From contig JAFAJR010000154.1 of assembly GCA_019236085.1 (NCBI GenBank), positions 1 through 6,414 of the forward strand: DNA of 6,414 nucleotides, read 5' to 3'. This stretch comes from Candidatus Dormiibacterota bacterium (GTDB lineage Bacteria; Chloroflexota; Dormibacteria; Aeolococcales; Aeolococcaceae). Of the stretch, positions 1 to 5,781 are shown piece after piece. Positions within the stretch are counted from its first letter, which is position 1, and every line of letters begins with the position of its first letter. The position numbers and the translations under genes were made by a program. The notes below the pieces were generated by a model that ran no database searches, had not been told where the DNA came from, and worked only from the letters and a program-made list of their open reading frames with translations.

Positions 1-730
1 AGTGTTCCGTGCTAGTGAAGTCACAATCGTCTGTCTCATCAATCCGGCGGCGTGCCGGATGGCCCTGCGAAGCGCGGACACAGAGCGCGCGCTCCACGAC
101 AAGGTGCTGATCCAGCTGACCACCACGACGCCGTCGGATGCTCGCGACGAGGCCTCGTGGGTTGAGGGATGCGGTGCTTCGTATCTTGCGGGAGCCATTC
201 TCGTCTCACCGGCCCTGATCGGAAGCGACCGCGCCAAGGCCTTCTACTGCGGGAGGCAACCGGCGTTCGAGAAGTACAGATCGTGGCTGCAGGTGCTCGC
301 ACCTAACTCGATGTATCTCGGAGAAGAGTTCGGCCTCTCTGCGACGATGGACCACGCGCTCCTCGAGCTGTCGTACGGATGCCAAGCGATGCTCTTTCAC
401 GCCATGGCACTGTGTGAAGCCGGCTCGCTGCCGCTTCGGGACTTCCTCGCACAGGTGTCGCTCTTCGCCGACGGTTTCGTGGAGCAGCGGGCAGGAGCAA
501 TTGGCTCCGGTTCGTACCCGTCAGGAACGGCCTCCACGCACACGTTTGAGTCATGGGCGCGGCAGCTCGTGCGAACCAGCTCCGGCGCGGGCGTCGACAC
601 GTCGATCCCCGACACACTGCTCGCCGGAATCATTCGCACGATCGAGCTCGGTCATGGCGGCGACGACTATCAAGCGCTCTATGAGGCGTTCAGGCGGCGG
701 GACGAGCGTCAGCTCGGAACTGCGGGATGA
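1..730 (+). CDS. Imine reductase / 6-phosphogluconate dehydrogenase-like NAD(P)-binding protein, 5' end outside window
   Basis: The visible 242 codons (first whole codon at 2) match the imine reductase branch of the beta-hydroxyacid dehydrogenase superfamily, which reduces C=N bonds or related substrates with NADPH in the cytosol. The frame starts inside the Rossmann domain (strand TIVCL, residues 8-12). The GxGxxG loop, expected some 50-60 residues earlier, is missing, so the GTG at 2 is probably internal. Seen next are the stretch VLIQLTTTTPSDAR (35-48), the conserved YLAGAILVSPALIG region (61-74) and FYCG (81-84). The interdomain helix begins around GLSATMDHALL (111-121), where D117 sits near the position of the catalytic Lys of classical family members and Asp of some imine reductases; this alignment is by eye. 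The all-helical C-terminal domain ends with a typical ELGHGGDDYQALYEAFRR tail (215-232), so the 3' end is intact. It converges on the luciferase-like gene and overlaps it. Substrate unknown; a generic NADPH dehydrogenase is the alternative. Confidence 0.87.
   Translation, partial: VFRASEVTIVCLINPAACRMALRSADTERALHDKVLIQLTTTTPSDARDEASWVEGCGASYLAGAILVSPALIGSDRAKAFYCGRQPAFEKYRSWLQVLAPNSMYLGEEFGLSATMDHALLELSYGCQAMLFHAMALCEAGSLPLRDFLAQVSLFADGFVEQRAGAIGSGSYPSGTASTHTFESWARQLVRTSSGAGVDTSIPDTLLAGIIRTIELGHGGDDYQALYEAFRRRDERQLGTAG
690..730. other. Convergent 3' overlap of two coding regions
   Basis: The plus-strand imine reductase gene (TGA at 728-730) and the minus-strand luciferase-like gene (TGA read from 692 to 690) share 41 bases tail to tail. 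Both proteins already look complete at their family-typical ends just before or within the overlap, so the shared bases encode variable C-terminal tails. No hairpin plus T-run terminator is visible here for either gene. Confidence 0.85.
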
Positions 731-1610
731 CATCGGCCGCCAGGATCTCGAGGCTTCGACGGTCGCAAAACCGACCGGCCCGCACACCGGCGTCTCTGTC
801 CGCCAGTGAGGGGTAAAAGAAGGTGAAGATCAGGTCCGTGGCACCCGCTTCGGAGAAGCGTCCGATGAAATCCGTCATGGCGTCGCGCGATGTGTGTATG
901 ACTTCGTCCGCAATCCCGGTGAGATAGCTCCGCCGCAACGACAGAGGATCCCTGCCCCCTTCGAGGCAGAGCTCATCCAGGCGGCGCATGCTGTCTGTGA
1001 AGACGGGCACCGTCTCGGCCAGCGTCAACCCGGCGTGGCTGTACGTGGCCGTCCCTTCGGCGAGCCGAGCCGCCAACGTCATCGACCCGCGCGCGTTGGC
1101 GGCGATCCACAGCGGCGGGCGCGGCTGCTGCGTTGGCGGCGGGTTCGCGATGGCGTCGGCGATCCGGTACAGCTCGCCCGAATAGGTCACGCGCCCGCCT
1201 CGCAGCGCCTGGTCGAGGATCTCGGCCACCTCGGTCAGCCGGCCGAGGCGACCCTTGCCATCGGGGAAGTCGACGCCGATCGACGTGTGCTCCACGTCGT
1301 ACCAGCCCGCCCCCAGACCCACATCGAGCCGGCCGTTCGAGATCTGGTCCACCGTGAGGACCTGCCTGGCAAGGATCATCGGGTTGCGCATGGCGACGTT
1401 TGTGACACTGCTCCCGATCCGGATCCGCTCTGTGCCGCAGGCGAGGGCTGCCAGCGACGTCCAGGCCTCGAGGATCGGCTCGGTCTCGGGATAGGTCTGG
1501 TCGCCCAGCCAGACGGCATCGAGGCCGAGCGCCTCCACGAACCGAACATCGTCGAGCAACCTGGGGAACGGCAGCGCCTGGAAGGTGAGCACGCCAAACC
1601 GTAGGCTCAT
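690..1610 (-). CDS. Luciferase-like (LLM class) flavin/F420-dependent oxidoreductase
   Basis: A 306-residue protein of the bacterial luciferase-like TIM-barrel superfamily, whose members use FMN or coenzyme F420 to oxidise or reduce small molecules in the cytosol. Family hallmarks are in order: first barrel strand and helix (RFGVLTF 4-10; FVEALGLDAVWLGD 24-37), the WTSLAALACGTERIRIG block (50-66), the RNPMILARQVLTVDQIS block (75-91), then GRLDVGLGAGW (93-103), one of the most conserved segments of F420-type members. GRLTEVAEIL (123-132) and PPLWIAA (165-171) follow. Length is usual for the family. The ATG at 1610 is chosen because it gives the canonical N-terminus and follows the upstream gene's stop by six bases, with purine-rich GAGG and AGGGGTGA motifs just before it. 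It is the last gene of the minus-strand row; its last 12 or so codons overlap the end of the convergent imine reductase gene. F420 rather than FMN is a guess from the family subgroup; substrate unknown. Confidence 0.94.
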   Translation of the reverse strand: MSLRFGVLTFQALPFPRLLDDVRFVEALGLDAVWLGDQTYPETEPILEAWTSLAALACGTERIRIGSSVTNVAMRNPMILARQVLTVDQISNGRLDVGLGAGWYDVEHTSIGVDFPDGKGRLGRLTEVAEILDQALRGGRVTYSGELYRIADAIANPPPTQQPRPPLWIAANARGSMTLAARLAEGTATYSHAGLTLAETVPVFTDSMRRLDELCLEGGRDPLSLRRSYLTGIADEVIHTSRDAMTDFIGRFSEAGATDLIFTFFYPSLADRDAGVRAGRFCDRRSLEILAADVIPQFRADARPAA

Positions 1611-1628
1611 GATGCCTCAGTCACCCCT
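1611..1628 (-). promoter_or_regulatory. Probable ribosome binding region of the luciferase-like gene
   Basis: Read on the minus strand, AGGGGTGA (1628-1621) lies 10 bases before the ATG at 1610 and a second GAGG (1618-1615) lies 4 bases before it. Both resemble Shine-Dalgarno sequences, and the first is inside the last codons of the upstream STAND gene. It is the only junction in this operon with a recognisable ribosome-binding motif, which supports the chosen start; other starts probably rely on translational coupling. Confidence 0.45.
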
Positions 1629-3938
1629 GGCCACTGCGAGTGCTTCTTTGATGGTGAACTTCGCGCCGTCTGCAGTCGCACGCGCGAGTTGGTCGGTGGG
1701 CAGAGCAGCACGCGCCTCATCCACGAACCGGCGACCAGGAGTCTCGTCTGAGTACACGTTGACGATGCCTTCCTGATTTGCGTACACCTCGGCAGCTGCC
1801 GCGATCCGGACCGCATTATCGGGACGGGATTCCACGGCCTCGGTGGCGGCGAGTCCGATCAACGACAAGCCCACGCCTCGAACACTCGCGACGTCGGTGT
1901 ATGCCTGCACCGACTTGAAGAACAGGTCACGCGCAGACGCGCTTTCGCCATTCTGTAGGTGGGTCCAGGCCATCTCGGAGAGAATCCTCGCTTCTTCAGC
2001 GCGGTCGCCGCAGGCTTGGAATGCAGCGAGTGACCGACCGTACGAATCGAGGGCGTCACCGAGGTCACCACGCATCGCCGCCAGCTGGGCGAGGCCACCG
2101 AGCGACAGGCCGACGCCCTCCTCGTCGCCGATTCGCTGCTGGATCTCGAGTGATTGCTCGTACTGTTGACGAGCCGTCTCGACGTTGCCTGCGACTGTCT
2201 GCAGGATGCCATCCATGGTCAGCGAGAATCCCTCGGCCCACGTGAAGCCGATCGCGCGGCTTCGCGAGATGGCCTCGCTCGTCCATCTCAATCCCTGCTC
2301 GAGATCGAGACCGATCTGCGCCAGCGCTCCGATGAACCGTGCGTAACAGAGTTCGCGATCGGCCTTGATCTCGGCTGCGATCGCGTACGCACTGGCGAGC
2401 TCGTCGTTCGATCGTTCGAACTGACCGAGGGTCCACGACGCCAAACCCGCTGTGACCAGAGCCCCCGCGCGGCCCATCGATGGCGCAGCCACCGTATCGG
2501 CGTCGAGAAATGCTTGTGCATATTGACGGGCCGTGATGTTTTTTCCCCGGATGTGCCAATAGAGAATGAGATCCCCGCAGATCCGCATCCCCGTTTCACA
2601 CGCATCCGTGTCGCCGCTTCTCGCCGCATTGAGCAGACTGTCGAGCGCCGCGACGATGTTTCCCTCATCGATGATGCCGCGGTCGATGGACTTCAGCTGG
2701 TTCGAACCTTCGACGCCGAGACGGATCTCGTGGGCCAAGTCCGCATAGTGGCGGGCGTGACGCATCGCGACCTGCGCTGCATCATTCGAGGCATCGAGGC
2801 GTTCGCGCGCGTACTCAGCGATCATCTGGAGCATCGACAGCCGCGATCCCTTGGCGGCCAGCTGCACCAGGGCGTTCTCGACCACGGACTCGAGATCGTC
2901 GAGGCTGGTTGTCCTTGGCTCGGAGCACACAGCGTCGACATCGTCAACAGTGCATCCTCCAGCGAACACAGACATGCGACTGAAGAGGCGCTGCTCCGAA
3001 GCAGTCAGCAACGAGTAGCTCCAGTCGATCGTCGCCCGCAGCGCCTGCTGCCGTGTCGGGGCGTCGCGCGCTCCCGACGTGAGCACATCGAGGGCGTGAT
3101 CCAGCCGCTCCAGCAACGCTTCCGGGGACAGGAGGCGGAGACGAGCCGCAGCCAGCTCGATGGCCAACGGCAGCCCGTCCAACCGCCGGCAGATCGCGGC
3201 GACCGCCGCGGCGTTCGCGTCTGTCAAGCCGAAGGCACTGCGTGCCATCTGCGCACGTTGGACGAAGAGAGCAACGGCAGGGGATGCGAGCAGCGCGTTG
3301 GCTGACGTCACGCCTGACGGCGGCGGCAGCGAAAGCGGACTGAGCGCATATTCGACTTCATCTGCGATCCGAAGAGGCGTCCTGCTCGTCGTCACGACCC
3401 GGACTGCTGGGCAGCGTTGAACCAGCCGGCTGATCTCTGGAGCCGCCGCGACGATCTGCTCGAGGTTGTCGAGCACGAGCAACGCTCGTTCGTCACCGAT
3501 CAACGCGACGAGTCCATCGAAAGACGAGCGCCCCTCAGCCTCCTTGACGTCGAGCGCATTCGCGAGGGCTGGAATGAAGTCGGCGATGTCGGTGACGTCC
3601 GCGAATGAGACGAATGCCACGCTGCGCGCGAACTCTGATGTGAGCCGCCGTGCGAGTTCGAGAACGACGCTCGTCTTTCCCACGCCGCCCGGTCCCGTGA
3701 CCGTCACGACCCGATGGCTGTGAACGAGCTCGGTGATTGAATCGAGGTCTTCGCTTCGACCGATCAGGGACGTGACCGCCGCGGGCAGGGTGGCCGCCAG
3801 TCTGGCTGGCCGCAGCTGCGGTGCTGGCGTCTCCTGGAGGACGCGCGAGGCAGCGCCCCCCGCGCGTTCGGTGATGTCGATCCGAACTCCGACGGGGTGG
3901 ATCCGTCGCGCCTGGCCCGGCGCCAGGAGGTTATCCAT
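1617..3938 (-). CDS. STAND-family ATPase (NB-ARC-like) with winged helix and TPR-like C-terminal half; no output domain seen
   Basis: A 773-residue signal-transduction ATPase of the STAND class (relatives: AfsR, MalT and LuxR-like regulators, cyclase-linked ATPases), in which ligand or partner binding switches an ADP-bound off state to an ATP-bound on state. Visible: linker ending LPAAVTSLIGR (51-61), Walker A GPGGVGKTS (82-90, K88), Walker B LLVLDN (153-158, D157), sensor TTSRTPL (183-189), the GLPLAIELAAARL motif (255-267), and a winged-helix-like segment (about 297-387). Helical repeats of TPR character follow (about 465-720; SLGGLAQLAAMRGD and SLIGLAATEAVESRPD are two copies), then a short tail with IKEALAVARG like that closing the ATPase-TPR part of LuxR-type members. 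No cyclase, BTAD or HTH output domain is visible. Start: ATG at 3938 overlaps the upstream stop as ATGGATAA; a GTG at 3947 is also possible, and an in-frame stop at 3966-3968 bars a longer form. Regulatory role inferred; target unknown. Confidence 0.93.
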   Translation of the reverse strand: MDNLLAPGQARRIHPVGVRIDITERAGGAASRVLQETPAPQLRPARLAATLPAAVTSLIGRSEDLDSITELVHSHRVVTVTGPGGVGKTSVVLELARRLTSEFARSVAFVSFADVTDIADFIPALANALDVKEAEGRSSFDGLVALIGDERALLVLDNLEQIVAAAPEISRLVQRCPAVRVVTTSRTPLRIADEVEYALSPLSLPPPSGVTSANALLASPAVALFVQRAQMARSAFGLTDANAAAVAAICRRLDGLPLAIELAAARLRLLSPEALLERLDHALDVLTSGARDAPTRQQALRATIDWSYSLLTASEQRLFSRMSVFAGGCTVDDVDAVCSEPRTTSLDDLESVVENALVQLAAKGSRLSMLQMIAEYARERLDASNDAAQVAMRHARHYADLAHEIRLGVEGSNQLKSIDRGIIDEGNIVAALDSLLNAARSGDTDACETGMRICGDLILYWHIRGKNITARQYAQAFLDADTVAAPSMGRAGALVTAGLASWTLGQFERSNDELASAYAIAAEIKADRELCYARFIGALAQIGLDLEQGLRWTSEAISRSRAIGFTWAEGFSLTMDGILQTVAGNVETARQQYEQSLEIQQRIGDEEGVGLSLGGLAQLAAMRGDLGDALDSYGRSLAAFQACGDRAEEARILSEMAWTHLQNGESASARDLFFKSVQAYTDVASVRGVGLSLIGLAATEAVESRPDNAVRIAAAAEVYANQEGIVNVYSDETPGRRFVDEARAALPTDQLARATADGAKFTIKEALAVARGD
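3931..3938 (-). other. Stop/start overlap coupling membrane protein and STAND ATPase genes
   Basis: On the minus strand the eight bases ATGGATAA contain the ATG of the STAND gene and the TAA of the membrane-protein gene in different frames. With no Shine-Dalgarno motif ahead of it, re-initiation by ribosomes finishing the upstream gene is the likely way the ATPase is translated, which would tie the amounts of the two proteins together. If the GTG at 3947 is the real start, the overlap is 17 bases and the conclusion is the same. Confidence 0.6.
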
Positions 3939-4554
3939 CTGAGCCACGGGCGTTGGGACAGCCGCTCATTGCTCGCAACGCACCGACTCGTCCGCTGTCA
4001 TCCCGTTTCCAGAGCTTGCCGAGTCGGTCCCTGAACTCCAACACCAACGCCACGGCGCGTGACTGATCAGGTGGTTCTTCTGCCGCGAGGAGATAGCGAC
4101 TCATGTCGGGGACAATTGGACCGTTTTCCTGTGAGCAGAGGTGCACCGAGCCGTTGCTGCTGGTGATCGCCCATTGGAAGACCGGCAGCCCCGTGTCGTT
4201 ACGAACCTTCACCGTCCAGTACGGTTGGCCGCGCTCGGGATCAACCTCGACGTCCATCCACGCGGCGATGGCTGTGCGCTTGCTGACGTCCTCCGCATGA
4301 CGCTGAATAACTATGGCGCTGAGCGCGACAACCGCGGCCGAGACCGAGCCGATGCCGGCAATCCATTCGCCCCACGTCCCCAGATTTGCGGTGGAAGCCG
4401 CCCCAGCGGGAGGGACGCGCCAGAGCCAGAGCGTCGCCAGGGTGATGCACGCGAAGACGAGGGCCCATTTCGTCGCTGGTGATTGCCAAGCCCGCGCGAT
4501 GGGTCCGCCGAGTGATCTCACGATGGCCCGAACCGTATCGAATTGGCCTCGCAT
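3931..4554 (-). CDS. Hypothetical two-helix membrane protein with C-terminal soluble domain
   Basis: I do not recognise a named family. From the ATG at 4554 the product has 207 residues: a basic N-terminus (several Arg), a first hydrophobic helix (about 30-46, WALVFACITLATLWLWR), a short Gly/Ala/Ser-rich loop, a second hydrophobic helix (about 64-83, WIAGIGSVSAAVVALSAIVI), then about 120 soluble residues. The positive-inside rule puts both ends in the cytoplasm. The soluble part looks beta-rich (YWTVKVRNDTGLPVFQW, then VALVLEFRDRLGKLWKRD) and resembles the C-termini of uncharacterised actinobacterial proteins of the same two-helix layout; this is from memory, not a search. A TTG at 4590 would add 12 residues and overlap the preceding stop as TTGA, a common coupling arrangement, so the true start may be there; neither has a good ribosome binding site. 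It precedes and overlaps the STAND ATPase gene, suggesting a membrane anchor, sensor or partner for it (inference). Confidence 0.85.
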   Translation of the reverse strand: MRGQFDTVRAIVRSLGGPIARAWQSPATKWALVFACITLATLWLWRVPPAGAASTANLGTWGEWIAGIGSVSAAVVALSAIVIQRHAEDVSKRTAIAAWMDVEVDPERGQPYWTVKVRNDTGLPVFQWAITSSNGSVHLCSQENGPIVPDMSRYLLAAEEPPDQSRAVALVLEFRDRLGKLWKRDDSGRVGALRAMSGCPNARGSDG

Positions 4555-4586
4555 CCGACGCTGGCTGGCTCTTCCTGGGGCACAAC

Positions 4587-4985
4587 TCAATCTCGACGCG
4601 AAGCTGGGCTTGCCGGCTCAGAACCGCTCCACAAGGACAGCTTCCACGCCCCGTCCTCGACGATGAACACAGCGGTGAGCCGGTATGGCTTGCGGTCCGT
4701 TGCTGCCGGCTCAACGACACTTCCATCGGCCGTGAGCCAGGCCACGTCGCCATGCACGCTCCAAGACCGCCTCGGGAAGTCGAATCGAAAGGGCTGGGGC
4801 GTGGCATAGATCCGTCGAAAGAAGCGCTCAACGCCATTTCGTCCGAGCGCCAATTCCCCGGCTTCCGAGCCCAGCACCGCGGGTTCTTGCCGCGAAGAGA
4901 GGCAGGCGAGTGTGCCGGCGAGATCACGGTGCACGAGGGCCTGGATCAGCGCGTCCAGCACGGCGTCGAGGTTCTGGTCGGCCAA
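4587..4985 (-). CDS. SnoaL-like / NTF2-fold small protein
   Basis: A 132-residue protein with the layout of the SnoaL/NTF2-like superfamily, cone-shaped alpha+beta folds that serve as cyclases, isomerases, hydrolases or ligand carriers. It opens with a helix (about 6-18) followed by HRDLAGTLACLS (19-30), the usual 'x-RDLDAALALL' beginning. The middle carries the GRNGVERFFRRIY helix (48-60), and the C-terminus ends with VFIVEDGAWKLSLWSGSEP (106-124), the diagnostic final strand pair. Length is normal for a single-domain member. The start appears to be TTG at 4985: an in-frame TGA directly precedes it, and the next candidate (GTG at codon 9) would clip the first helix. Ten bases separate it from the upstream hydrolase stop, so it is co-transcribed. 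No catalytic residues can be assigned, and the substrate is unknown; a non-catalytic binding role is equally possible. Confidence 0.88.
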   Translation of the reverse strand: MADQNLDAVLDALIQALVHRDLAGTLACLSSRQEPAVLGSEAGELALGRNGVERFFRRIYATPQPFRFDFPRRSWSVHGDVAWLTADGSVVEPAATDRKPYRLTAVFIVEDGAWKLSLWSGSEPASPASRRD

Positions 4986-4995
4986 TCAAACCCGG

Positions 4996-5760
4996 TCAGG
5001 ACGGGAAGCGGCGGTCGATCGCCTCGGCGACAACATGAGGGCGCGTCAGCGTCGGCACGTGGCCGGCGCCGTCGAGGACGATGAGCTCGGCATCCGGAAT
5101 CTGCTCCGAGAGCCGTCGGGAGTAGTCGATGGGAGCGATCCTGTCATCGGCCCCGTGAATGATCAACGTCGGCACGGCGATCCGCGCTGCGTCGAACTCG
5201 ATCGGCCGGTCGCCCCAGGCCTCGGTCAAGCGTGCCGCCTGGTCGGGTTCTGCTCGCATGAGGATGTGTCGGCCCCAGCGGCGCACATGGTCGGAGTCAG
5301 GCTCTGGGATGCACGTGTCGACGAAACCGTGCACGTGCGTCGGATAGTCAGCGCGAGCCGAGGCAGCGAATCGAGCTCGACCCTCGCTCCACTCCATGCC
5401 GGTCGCGTCGACCAGGACCAGACCCGTGAACCGGTCTGGGTACCGGCTCACCGCGAGTTGAGCGATGGCCCCGCCCATCGACTCGCCCCCAAGCACACAC
5501 GTTTCGATACCGAGAGCGTCCATCACGCCGACGATGTCGTCGACCAGCGTGTCCACGGTGATCTGCTGGGGTTCGACCGGCGACTCGCCGGAGCCGCGAT
5601 GATCGTACGAGACGCAGCGCCAGCCGATCGCCGTGAGCACCTCGAACGGCTGCTGCCACAACTCCCAACTGCCGGTCCATCCGCCAGTCGCGACGAATGT
5701 TCGCGTGCCGCTACCGAACGAGACGACGTTCAGGCGAACGCCACGGACGTCGAGAAACAT
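4996..5760 (-). CDS. Alpha/beta-fold hydrolase
   Basis: A complete 254-residue alpha/beta hydrolase, a cytosolic serine hydrolase fold covering esterases, lactonases, C-C hydrolases and related enzymes. All three triad members are visible: nucleophile S94 in the elbow GGESMGG (91-97), acid D206 in HGADDRIAP (202-210), and base H234 in GAGHVP (231-236). The strand and turn YDHRGSGES (52-60) is the conserved segment before the first helix pair. The oxyanion-hole region reads ATGGWTGSWELW (24-35), with GG where most members have HG, a variant I believe occurs in part of the family. A cap of about 70 residues lies between the elbow and the acid. The ATG at 5760 gives the canonical N-terminus; no Shine-Dalgarno motif is evident. 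It lies 21 bases after the methyltransferase stop, in the same frame, and 10 bases before the SnoaL-like gene. Specific substrate cannot be told. Confidence 0.95.
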   Translation of the reverse strand: MFLDVRGVRLNVVSFGSGTRTFVATGGWTGSWELWQQPFEVLTAIGWRCVSYDHRGSGESPVEPQQITVDTLVDDIVGVMDALGIETCVLGGESMGGAIAQLAVSRYPDRFTGLVLVDATGMEWSEGRARFAASARADYPTHVHGFVDTCIPEPDSDHVRRWGRHILMRAEPDQAARLTEAWGDRPIEFDAARIAVPTLIIHGADDRIAPIDYSRRLSEQIPDAELIVLDGAGHVPTLTRPHVVAEAIDRRFPS

Positions 5761-5781
5761 CGCGCCAGTATGACCGTCATT

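Noticed and set aside
414..809. Plus-strand frame overlapping the end of the imine reductase gene
   Set aside because: Ser/Arg/Pro-rich out-of-frame translation of a gene whose own frame matches a known family to its end; it is not evidence of a frameshift.
894..1604. 236-codon open frame on the plus strand
   Set aside because: It mirrors the luciferase-like oxidoreductase almost exactly and has low-complexity Arg/Pro/Gly composition without motifs.
2403..2423. Small palindromic run around GTTCGAAC, possible operator
   Set aside because: It is an eight-base chance palindrome inside coding sequence; it is not near a start and not repeated elsewhere that I could see.
2519..2550. AT-richer patch with a TTGACG-like box and a T-run, possible internal promoter or terminator
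   Set aside because: It lies inside the intact TPR-like region of the STAND gene (encoding YWHIRGKNI), with no matching -10 box at proper spacing and no stem before the T-run.
2154..3305. 383-codon open frame on the plus strand
   Set aside because: It lies wholly antisense to the STAND ATPase gene, whose frame carries clear Walker and GLPL motifs. The translation is Arg/Asp/Gln-rich with no recognisable domain, typical of a GC-rich shadow frame.
1617..4590. Call the STAND gene an Avs-type antiphage defence protein
   Set aside because: Avs proteins carry an N-terminal effector domain and a large C-terminal target sensor. This one matches the AfsR/LuxR/cyclase-associated ATPase-TPR class, and no defence genes flank it.
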